Assembly (NCBI GenBank): GCA_031364505.1
Contig: JANLWK010000161.1
Span: forward strand, 1 to 24,650
DNA: 24,650 bases
Direction: 5' to 3'
DNA from: JANLWK01 sp031364505
GTDB lineage: Bacteria; Eisenbacteria; RBG-16-71-46
The notes beneath the pieces are model-generated. The model had not been told where the DNA came from. It saw nothing but the letters and a program-made list of their open reading frames with translations, and made no database searches. A program made the position numbers and the translations under genes. Shown here piece by piece: positions 19,696-24,650 of this stretch (the first letter of the stretch is position 1; each line of letters opens with the position of its first letter).

Positions 19696-19724
19696 TTGAC
19701 CCCCTTGGGCTTCCCTGCTAGGTT
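19696..19724 (+). promoter_or_regulatory. Putative sigma-70-type promoter for the BMC operon
   Basis: TTGACC (19696-19701), a 17-bp spacer, TAGGTT (19719-19724). It is placed between an intrinsic terminator and the first shell gene, with an expected start near 19731 and a leader of about 60 nt. The same spacing and boxes occur at 8745-8773. Confidence 0.7.
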
Positions 19725-19734
19725 GCGTCGCTCA

Positions 19735-19750
19735 TGCGGCAATTGCCGCA
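19735..19750. promoter_or_regulatory. 16-bp perfect palindrome, candidate operator
   Basis: TGCGGCAATTGCCGCA is its own reverse complement and lies at about +5 to +20 of the predicted BMC transcript, directly followed by a second small palindrome GTTGCAAC (19751-19758). A dimeric repressor bound here would block transcription; as RNA it would form a 5' hairpin only with a very tight loop. Operator use is the better reading, but unproven. Confidence 0.55.
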
Positions 19751-19789
19751 GTTGCAACGCTCACGCGGGATGGGGGGCTCTTCCGGACG

Positions 19790-20092
19790 GTGCCACGCCA
19801 AGCGGTCGGGATGATCGAGACCCGCGGATTCGTGGGCGCGGTCGAGGCCGCGGATGCCATGTGCAAGGCCGCCCGCGTTCAGCTCTCCCGTTACGAGATC
19901 ACGCGTGACGCCATGGTCACCGTCGTGGTCCGCGGCCCGCTCGCCGAAGTCGAGGCGGCCGTCTCCGCGGGGGCGCGCTCGGCGGCACGGGTGGGCGAGT
20001 TTCTGACCCAGCATGTGATTCCGGCGCCGGATTCCCAGCTCGAACACGTCCCGCTGGGTCCGGATGCGCCGGACGCCACGGACGAGGTCTGA
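19790..20092 (+). CDS. BMC-H shell protein with charged pore loop
   Basis: A 100-aa single-domain bacterial microcompartment shell protein, which forms hexameric tiles. It opens with AVGMIETRGFVGAVEAADAM and has the edge lysine Lys26, as in PduA. Starting at GTG 19790 makes the numbering fall exactly on PduA (E10, D22, K26, Y35, E36), which supports this start even though only a weak G-run (19771-19777) serves as ribosome site. The pore loop differs: PduA has K-I-G-S-G at residues 37-41, here I-T-R-D-A, so Arg39 and Asp40 would line the central pore. Cys25 replaces the usual Val. A short acidic tail (PDAPDATDEV) follows the domain. It is the first gene of the operon and is probably a pore-variant or selective tile. 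Confidence 0.93.
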   Translation: MPRQAVGMIETRGFVGAVEAADAMCKAARVQLSRYEITRDAMVTVVVRGPLAEVEAAVSAGARSAARVGEFLTQHVIPAPDSQLEHVPLGPDAPDATDEV

Positions 20093-20103
20093 AGGAGAGG
20101 CTC

Positions 20104-20409
20104 ATGCAGCAGCAGGAAGAAGCCCTGGGGCTGATCGAGACGCGCGGGTTCGTGGCCATGGTCGAGGCATCGGACGCCATGGTGAAGGCCGCCCGCGTGC
20201 AGGTGGTGCACTACGAGAAGATCGGCGGTGGTTACGTGACGACGATCGTGCGCGGCGACGTCGCGGCGGTGCGCGCGGCGACTGAAGCCGGTGCGGCCGC
20301 GGCCGCGAAGGTCGGCGAGGTCGTGTCGGTCCACGTCATTCCGCGTCCGCACGGGATGCTCGAGGACGTGTTGCCGATCCGCGCGCGCGAGACCTCGGGA
20401 AAGAAGTAG
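20104..20409 (+). CDS. BMC-H shell protein, canonical (PduA/EutM-like)
   Basis: A 101-aa hexamer-forming shell protein and probably the major tile. It reads ALGLIETRGFVAMVEASDAM then VKAARVQVVHYEKIGGGYVT, with a standard small-residue pore loop K-I-G-G-G, followed by IVRGDVAAVRAATEAG and SVHVIPRPHGMLEDVLP. The last motif is the classical C-terminal part of PduA/EutM. ATG 20104 has an excellent ribosome site AAGGAGAGG (20092-20100), much stronger than that of the upstream shell gene, which would fit higher expression. It starts 11 bp after the previous stop and ends 9 bp before the next start. Confidence 0.97.
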   Translation: MQQQEEALGLIETRGFVAMVEASDAMVKAARVQVVHYEKIGGGYVTTIVRGDVAAVRAATEAGAAAAAKVGEVVSVHVIPRPHGMLEDVLPIRARETSGKK

Positions 20410-20418
20410 GAGCCGCCG

Positions 20419-20736
20419 GTGATCCTCGCGCAGGTCATGGGCACGGTCGTGTCCACGCGCAAGGACCCTGCGCTGATGGCGCTCAAGCTGCTGCTCGTCC
20501 GCGAGGTGGACGCCGAGTTCAAGCCGGCGGGCGGCTTCGTGGTGGCGGCGGATGCCGTCGGTGCCGGTGAGGGGGAGCTCGTGCTCGTCGCGCAGGGTTC
20601 GTCCGCGCGGCTGACCGAGGTGTCCCGCGACCGTCCCGTGGACGCCGTCATCTGCGGCATCGTCGACACCGTCGAGCGCGAGGGCCGCGACGTGTTCCTC
20701 AAGCACCGGGGCGCCACGGGGGCGGGGCGATCGTGA
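20419..20736 (+). CDS. BMC-P pentameric vertex protein (EutN/CcmL family), first copy
   Basis: A 105-aa EutN/CcmL-family protein; pentamers of this fold cap the vertices of the shell. The family pattern is clear: ILAQVMGTVVSTRKDPALMA, LKLLLVREVD, FVVAADAVGAGEGELVLVAQ, GSSAR, and VDAVICGIVDTVE. The invariant GSSAR and D-AV-GIVD motifs are intact. A 20-residue polar tail after the domain (EREGRDVFLKHRG onward) is longer than in the other two copies. GTG 20419 has AGGAG (20408-20412). The stop is 37 bp before the aldehyde dehydrogenase, the widest gap in the operon. Confidence 0.96.
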   Translation: MILAQVMGTVVSTRKDPALMALKLLLVREVDAEFKPAGGFVVAADAVGAGEGELVLVAQGSSARLTEVSRDRPVDAVICGIVDTVEREGRDVFLKHRGATGAGRS

Positions 20737-20773
20737 TCCCGACTCCCGGCGGCACCCGGGGGCCACGCCCGGC

Positions 20774-22195
20774 ATGAGCATCGACGAGCGCCGCCTCCAG
20801 TCGATCGTCTCCGAGGTGATCGGCCGCCTCGAATCCGAGCGCGCGCCCGGGGCCCAAGCCGCGTCGGAGCCGCTCGGGGTGCACGCGGATCTCGAGGCCG
20901 CGGTCGCGGGCGCCTTCGCGGCATTCGCGGCCTACGACGGCACGCCGCTCGAGACGCGCAGGGCCATCGTCGCCTCGATCCGCGAGACGCTGCTCGCGAA
21001 CCTCGATACGCTGGCGAAGCTGGGTCACGACGAGACCGGCCTGGGCCGGTACGAGGACAAGCGGCTCAAGAACCGCCTCGTGATCGAGAAGACGCCCGGC
21101 CCCGAGGACCTGGAGCCGGTCGCCTGGACGGGCGATCACGGCATGACGCTGATGGAGCGGGCGCCCTACGGGCCGATCGGCGTGATCACGCCGGTGACGA
21201 ATCCGTCCGAGACGATCATCAACAACGGCATCTCGATGATCTCGGGCGGCAACATCATGGTCGTTTGCCCGCACCCCAACGCGCGCAAGGTCTCGAACCT
21301 GACGGTCGACCTGATGAACCGCGCGGCGAAGCGGGCAGGGGCGCCGCTGCCGCTGTTCCACACCGTGGCCCAGCCGTCACTCGAGATCGCCCAGGCGTTG
21401 CTGCGCCACCCGCGGATCCGCCTCAACGTCGTGACGGGCGGGCCGGGCGTGGTCAAGGAAGCGCTGGCCGCCGGCAAGAAGGCGATCACGGCCGGGCCGG
21501 GCAATCCGCCGTCGGTCGTGGACGAAACCGCCGACTTGGACAAGGCGGCGCGCGACTTGATCCTCGGCGCCTCGATGGACAACAACATCATCTGCACCGA
21601 CGAGAAGGAAGTAATCGCGGTGTCGATGATCGCGGACCGGCTCAAGGAGTCGTTCGCGCGCGCCGGCGCCATCGTGCTCCAGCCGCACCAGACCGAGCGG
21701 TTGCGCGCCGTCGTGCTCGAGAAGGAGAACGGGCCGCGCAGGTACGCGGTGATCCAGCGCAAGTACGTCGGCAAGAATATCGACGTGATCCTGCGCGACG
21801 CCGGCATCCCGGCCGATCCGTCGAAGCGTCTCGCCGTGTGCGAGGTGGACCAGGACCACCCGTTCCTGTGGACCGAGATGATGATGCCGATCCTGCCCCT
21901 GACACGCGTGCGCACGGTGGACGACGCCATCGACCTGGCGCTGCTCGTCGAGCACCGCTTCCGCCACACGGCGTCGATGCACTCGCGCAACATCGAGAAG
22001 CTGTCCAAGATGGCGCGGCTGTGCGACTGCTCGATCTTCGTCAAGAACGGCCCCAATCTCGCCGGCCTCGGCTTCGGTGGCGAGGGGCCGACGAGCTTCA
22101 CGATCGCAAGTCCGACCGGCGAGGGCATGACCACGGCCCGCAGCTTCACCCGAGTCCGCCGCTGCACGCTGGTGGATCACTTCCGCATCGTATGA
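20774..22195 (+). CDS. CoA-acylating aldehyde dehydrogenase, BMC-associated (EutE/PduP-like)
   Basis: A 473-aa enzyme expected to oxidise an aldehyde to its acyl-CoA with NAD+. The catalytic Cys274 lies in ASMDNNIICTDEKEVIAV, matching the C-x-x-EK context of EutE/PduP. Other family segments are APYGPIGVITPVTNPSETII, NNGISMISGGN, VVTGGPGVVKEAL, GPGNPPSVVDETADLDKAAR and the C-terminal FTIASPTGEGMTTARSFTR. The first 20 residues, MSIDERRLQSIVSEVIGRLE, form an amphipathic helix followed by a loose linker. This is the usual layout of an encapsulation peptide that docks cargo on the shell interior. It is the only enzyme in the operon. The ribosome site is weak. The stop overlaps the BMC-T start (ATGA). 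The aldehyde substrate is not predictable. Confidence 0.95.
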   Translation: MSIDERRLQSIVSEVIGRLESERAPGAQAASEPLGVHADLEAAVAGAFAAFAAYDGTPLETRRAIVASIRETLLANLDTLAKLGHDETGLGRYEDKRLKNRLVIEKTPGPEDLEPVAWTGDHGMTLMERAPYGPIGVITPVTNPSETIINNGISMISGGNIMVVCPHPNARKVSNLTVDLMNRAAKRAGAPLPLFHTVAQPSLEIAQALLRHPRIRLNVVTGGPGVVKEALAAGKKAITAGPGNPPSVVDETADLDKAARDLILGASMDNNIICTDEKEVIAVSMIADRLKESFARAGAIVLQPHQTERLRAVVLEKENGPRRYAVIQRKYVGKNIDVILRDAGIPADPSKRLAVCEVDQDHPFLWTEMMMPILPLTRVRTVDDAIDLALLVEHRFRHTASMHSRNIEKLSKMARLCDCSIFVKNGPNLAGLGFGGEGPTSFTIASPTGEGMTTARSFTRVRRCTLVDHFRIV

Positions 22196-22743
22196 ACCTC
22201 GTCGCGATCGGGGCCGTCGAGACGAGCAGCATCGCCCAGGGCGTGGTCGTCGGTGACGCGATGGTCAAGACCGCGGAAGTCACGCTGCTCCAGGCGACGC
22301 CGCTGTCGCCGGGCAAGTACTGGGTGCTCGTGGGCGGAGAGGTGGCGACGGTGCGTGCGGCGCTCAAGCGCGGCACCGAGGTCGCCGCCGAGACGCTGCT
22401 CGACTCGCTGTTCATCCCGCAACTCCACGAGCAGGTGCTGCCGGCGCTCGGAGGCGTCGCCCCCGGGCGCGACGACGACGCCGTGGGCGTGATCGAGACG
22501 CTCACCGCCGCCGCGGCGATCCAGGCAGCCGACGCCGCGCTCAAGGCCGCGGACGTATGGCTGCGCGACCTGCGCCTGTCGAACGGCATCGGCGGCAAGG
22601 GCGTGGTCACCGTGACGGGCACGGTGAGCAGCGTCCAGGCCGCCGTCGACGCCGGGCGCGCGCTGGCGGCGGGGAAGAGCCTGCTCGCCCGCTCCGTCGT
22701 GATCCCGCGGCTCGCGGCACAGATGAAAGAGCGGTTGTTCTGA
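22192..22743 (+). CDS. BMC-T trimeric shell protein, PduT-like, lacking the Fe-S ligand Cys
   Basis: A 183-aa tandem BMC-domain protein that forms trimers of pseudohexagonal shape. Domain 1 (about 3-90) resembles PduT: AIGAVETSSIAQGVVVGDAM, LSPGKYWVLVGGEVATVRAA, and LLDSLFIPQLHEQVLPAL. Domain 2 (about 98-180) has AVGVIETLTAAAAIQAADAA, GIGGKGVVTVTGTVSSVQAA and SVVIPR. In PduT the central pore holds a [4Fe-4S] cluster bound by Cys38 in the motif C-P-G-K; here the aligned residue is Ser39 (L-S-P-G-K-Y). The cluster is therefore probably absent or differently held. ATG 22192 overlaps the dehydrogenase stop, and the stop overlaps the next start (TGATG). Confidence 0.94.
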   Translation: MNLVAIGAVETSSIAQGVVVGDAMVKTAEVTLLQATPLSPGKYWVLVGGEVATVRAALKRGTEVAAETLLDSLFIPQLHEQVLPALGGVAPGRDDDAVGVIETLTAAAAIQAADAALKAADVWLRDLRLSNGIGGKGVVTVTGTVSSVQAAVDAGRALAAGKSLLARSVVIPRLAAQMKERLF

Positions 22744-23036
22744 TGCTGCTGGCCCGCGTGATCGGCACCGTCGTGTGCACCGAGCGCGTGCCGAGTCTTC
22801 GGGCGCAGCGGCTGCTGCTGATCCAGCCCACCGACACGGCGCGCAAGGACCACGGTCGTCCGCTCGCCGCGGTCGACCTGGTGTCCGCCGGCCGGGGAGA
22901 ATGGGTGTTCTACGTCCGCGCGCGCGAGGCCGCGGCGGCGCTGCCCGATCCCGACAATCCGGCCGACGCTGCGATCGTTGGCATCATCGACGACCTGCGG
23001 GACCAGACGCACGCGGCGGATGGGGCGGCTTCGTGA
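22743..23036 (+). CDS. BMC-P pentameric vertex protein (EutN/CcmL family), second copy
   Basis: A 97-aa vertex protein. It reads LLARVIGTVVCTERVPSLRA, QRLLLIQPTD, PLAAVDLVSAGRGEWVFYVR, then AREAA in place of the common GSSAR, and ADAAIVGIIDDLR. The family core and length are normal; loss of the Gly-Ser-Ser turn is unusual and may change how this pentamer packs. The start ATG 22743 shares its A with the BMC-T stop codon, and the end overlaps the third vertex gene in GTGA, so the three last genes are translationally linked. Confidence 0.94.
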   Translation: MLLARVIGTVVCTERVPSLRAQRLLLIQPTDTARKDHGRPLAAVDLVSAGRGEWVFYVRAREAAAALPDPDNPADAAIVGIIDDLRDQTHAADGAAS

Positions 23037-23308
23037 TCCTCGCGCGGGTGGTCGGCGACGTCGTCGCCACGATCAAGCACGAGCACCTCGCGAACCAGAA
23101 ACTGCTGCTCGTCCAGCCGGTGAACCCGGCTCGCGAGCCCACGGGCCGCGCGACGATCGCGGTCGACTGCGCGCAGGCCGGTCCGGGTGACCTGGTGCTG
23201 GTCCTGGACGAAGGCAACGGGGCCGCCCAGGTGCTGCGGCGCGGCCGCGGCGCGATTCGCACGGTGATCGTCGGCGTCGTCGATGCCGTCGACGCCGCGG
23301 CGGGCTGA
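23033..23308 (+). CDS. BMC-P pentameric vertex protein (EutN/CcmL family), third copy
   Basis: A 91-aa vertex protein, the shortest of the three. It has ILARVVGDVVATIKHEHLAN, QKLLLVQPVN, TIAVDCAQAGPGDLVLVLDE, GNGAAQVLRRGRGAIRTVIV and GVVDAVD. The GSSAR turn is replaced by GNGAA. Its first 12 nt are identical to the start of the first copy (20419), but the proteins have diverged, so this is an old paralogue set. GTG 23033 overlaps the previous stop. It is the last gene of the BMC operon; no hairpin with a T-run follows before the next gene. Confidence 0.95.
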   Translation: MILARVVGDVVATIKHEHLANQKLLLVQPVNPAREPTGRATIAVDCAQAGPGDLVLVLDEGNGAAQVLRRGRGAIRTVIVGVVDAVDAAAG

Positions 23309-23312
23309 GCCG

Positions 23313-23340
23313 TGCACCCGCGCCACGAGCGTGCTAGATT
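23313..23340 (+). promoter_or_regulatory. Possible promoter for the HU-like gene
   Basis: TAGATT (23335-23340) follows the window's TAGnTT-type -10 pattern. A weak -35 TGCACC (23313-23318, four of six matches to TTGACC) lies 16 bp upstream. The HU-like start is 66 bp after the -10 box. Confidence 0.4.
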
Positions 23341-23406
23341 CCGAATGAACGTGTCAGTTACGGTAGCGCCTGTCGCAGCGACCCCCACCCCCCGGGAGGC
23401 TCATCC

Positions 23407-23730
23407 ATGACCAAGGCCGACCTGGTCGAACAGATCGCCACGGAGACTGGAGTGTCCAAGAATCACACCGCGCTGATCGTCGACAGCCTGCTCGACGCGT
23501 TCTGCCGGACGCTCTCCGAAGGCAAGCACCTGGAGATTCGAGGCTTCGGAACCTTCAAGGTGCGTGAGCGCAGGGCCCGCCGCGCGCGGAACCCGCGCAG
23601 CGGCACCGAGGTCCTCGTGCCCGCGAAGCTCGTGCCGGTGTTCAAGCCGAGCAAGGAACTCAAGGCGATGGTGCTCGGGCCGGAGCCGAAAGTTTCGGAG
23701 CCGAACGTTCCGGAGCCCGTCGCGAGCTGA
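23407..23730 (+). CDS. HU/IHF-family DNA-binding protein
   Basis: A 107-aa histone-like protein that bends DNA as a dimer. It begins MTKADLVEQIATETGVSKNH, has the dimer helix VDSLLDAFCRTLSEGKHLEI, the hallmark GFGTFKVRERRARRARNP, and the DNA-binding arm with the RNPRSG-x-x-V-x-VPAK motif including the intercalating Pro. The domain ends at about residue 90. A 17-residue extra tail rich in Pro/Glu/Val repeats (EPKVSEPNVPEP) follows. GGGAGG (23394-23399) sits seven bases before the ATG. It lies between the BMC operon and translation/RNA genes and has its own possible promoter, so it need not belong to the BMC. Confidence 0.95.
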   Translation: MTKADLVEQIATETGVSKNHTALIVDSLLDAFCRTLSEGKHLEIRGFGTFKVRERRARRARNPRSGTEVLVPAKLVPVFKPSKELKAMVLGPEPKVSEPNVPEPVAS

Positions 23731-23789
23731 TCCCCCCAGGGGCCGCCCTCGAAGCGCCCTGCATTCGACGCCGACCAGAGGAGTGCGAT

Positions 23790-23885
23790 TTGGGATCCGG
23801 AAAGAAGCGCAAGCGTAAGAAGATCGCCACACACAAGCGTAAGAAGCGACTGCGGAAGAATCGCCATAAGAAGCGCGTCCGCTAG
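23790..23885 (+). CDS. 31-aa AURKAIP1/COX24-domain protein (bS22-like small ribosomal protein)
   Basis: A tiny, extremely basic protein: start, GSGKKRKRKKIATHKRKKRL, then RKNRHKKRVR. More than half of the residues are Lys or Arg. The order KKR-x-x-K followed by HK-x-KK-x-x-RK-x-RHK-R is the pattern of AURKAIP1/COX24-domain proteins (mitochondrial mS38, mycobacterial bS22, and short proteins of Bacteroidota). These bind 16S rRNA at the small-subunit interface. The start is TTG 23790, six bases after AGAGGAG (23777-23783); other in-frame starts are not available. It lies 59 bp after the HU-like gene and 10 bp before the exoribonuclease start. Its Lys codons are mostly AAG, and local GC is lower than in its neighbours because of them. 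Confidence 0.85.
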   Translation: MGSGKKRKRKKIATHKRKKRLRKNRHKKRVR

Positions 23886-23895
23886 CGGCCCTTGG

Positions 23896-24650
23896 ATGGG
23901 CGAGGAGCCTCCGGCTCCTCGCGTCATCGGGCGCGCGCTGCGCGTTCGCGGCCACTGGGAGTTCGATCCGGCGCGCCGGGGCTGGCCTGGGCGCTGCGAT
24001 CTCCGGTGGCGCGGAACCCAGGAACCCGACGACGGCGACTATTGCATCGCCGAGATCGTCGAGGAGGGGCGCGCGTGGCTGGTCGAGGTGCTCGGCGCCG
24101 ACGACCGGCCCGAATGGGACGAGCACGCGATCGTTTCGCAGTTCCGGCTTCGGAGCCGCTTCCCTGAGGAGGCGGATTCCGAGGCCGCGGCGGCCACGGA
24201 ACCCGGCGACGCGGAGTTTCGCGGGCGCGAGGACCTTCGCGGCTCGCTCGTGTGCACCATCGATCCGATCGACGCGCGGGATCATGACGACGCCTTGTCG
24301 GTCCGCGCGATCGACGACGACCGTTTCGAGGTCGGGATCCACATCGCCGACGTGTCGCACTACGTGCGGCCCGGATCGGCGCTGGACGCCGAGGCGCTCG
24401 CGCGCGGGACGAGCACGTACCTGCCCGGCGGCGTGATCCCGATGCTGCCCGAGCGGCTGTCGGCGGATCTCTGTTCGTTGCGTCCCGACCGGGACCGGCT
24501 GTGCCTGAGCGTGTTCGCCGAGTTGGCCCGCTCCGGGGCGACGGGGTCGGTGCGCTTCGCCGAAACGGTGATCCGCAGCCGCCACAAGCTGAGCTACGAG
24601 CAGGTGCAGGCGTGGTTCGACGGCGACGCCGAGCCGCCCGAGCCGCTCGC
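23896..24650 (+). CDS. RNB-domain exoribonuclease (RNase II/R family), 3' truncated by window end
   Basis: The frame is open from ATG 23896 to the end, 251 residues visible. From about residue 112 it matches the start of the RNB catalytic domain: REDLRGSLVCTIDPIDARDH followed by DDA, which gives the metal-binding Asp cluster. FEVGIHIADVSHYVRPGSAL, then RGTSTYLPGGVIPMLPERLS and LCSLRPDRDRLCLSVF follow. These residues are typical of 3'-5' processive RNases that degrade mRNA and structured RNA. Only about 110 residues precede the RNB domain, against about 250 in E. coli RNase R, so the N-terminal helix-turn-helix and one cold-shock domain appear to be missing. A perfect 10-bp hairpin covers codons 2-9. 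No clear ribosome site precedes the ATG. Confidence 0.88.
   Translation, partial: MGEEPPAPRVIGRALRVRGHWEFDPARRGWPGRCDLRWRGTQEPDDGDYCIAEIVEEGRAWLVEVLGADDRPEWDEHAIVSQFRLRSRFPEEADSEAAAATEPGDAEFRGREDLRGSLVCTIDPIDARDHDDALSVRAIDDDRFEVGIHIADVSHYVRPGSALDAEALARGTSTYLPGGVIPMLPERLSADLCSLRPDRDRLCLSVFAELARSGATGSVRFAETVIRSRHKLSYEQVQAWFDGDAEPPEPL
23900..23922 (+). repeat. Perfect 10-bp inverted repeat at the start of the exoribonuclease gene
   Basis: GCGAGGAGCC (23900-23909) and GGCTCCTCGC (23913-23922) with a 3-nt loop TCC. In RNA this is a very stable hairpin starting four bases after the A of the ATG. It could reduce initiation of the exoribonuclease or mark the 3' end of the upstream transcript; no T-run follows. 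Confidence 0.85.

Overview
The window is a very GC-rich bacterial segment (roughly two thirds or more G+C by eye) in which every gene I can support lies on the + strand, in short-spaced or overlapping operons. Several promoters share a TTGACC ... TA(G/T)nnT form with 16-18 bp spacers. The mix of a split glycine decarboxylase, a MutL/GlmL-family ATPase, a DUF6754-type membrane protein, a peptide ABC importer, a metabolosome shell operon and a COX24/bS22-like mini ribosomal protein fits a Gram-negative, amino-acid-using lineage. I would guess an FCB-group or similar candidate phylum such as Eisenbacteria, but this is an inference from gene style with no marker-gene proof.

Layout. (1) 2-8701: the 3' part of kbl (threonine breakdown to glycine), then a promoter and gcvT-gcvH-gcvPA-gcvPB (glycine cleavage system). 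These run into a small conserved unknown gene, a MutL/GlmL-family ATPase gene and a 374-aa unknown protein with barrel-like Gly/Val repeats. (2) 8745-13140: a promoter followed by four 9-nt direct repeats, then four membrane-protein genes (the first with a signal peptide, an FN3-like domain and a DUF6754-like core) and a LipM-like octanoyltransferase gene. (3) 13096-19198: a promoter buried in the end of lipM drives a complete oligopeptide/dipeptide ABC importer (lipoprotein, two permeases, two ATPases). (4) 19199-19695: about 500 bp without a convincing gene, ending in a strong intrinsic terminator. (5) 19696-23308: a promoter with a 16-bp perfect palindrome, then a compact bacterial microcompartment (BMC) operon: BMC-H, BMC-H, BMC-P, CoA-acylating aldehyde dehydrogenase, PduT-like BMC-T, BMC-P, BMC-P. 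(6) 23335-24650: an HU/IHF-like protein, a 31-aa basic ribosomal-type protein and the start of an RNB-domain exoribonuclease cut by the window end.

How it fits together. Imported peptides would give amino acids. Threonine-derived 2-amino-3-ketobutyrate is split to glycine and acetyl-CoA by Kbl, and glycine is oxidised by the glycine cleavage system to CO2, NH3 and methylene-THF. GcvH needs lipoate, which the nearby LipM-type enzyme could start to supply. The BMC operon has a full set of shell types and one aldehyde dehydrogenase, but no signature aldehyde-producing enzyme, phosphotransacylase or alcohol dehydrogenase. Its first hexamer has a charged pore loop in place of the usual glycine loop, and its trimer has Ser where PduT has its Fe-S ligand Cys. 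The BMC operon and the DUF6754-type membrane cluster are the best candidates for undescribed biology here.
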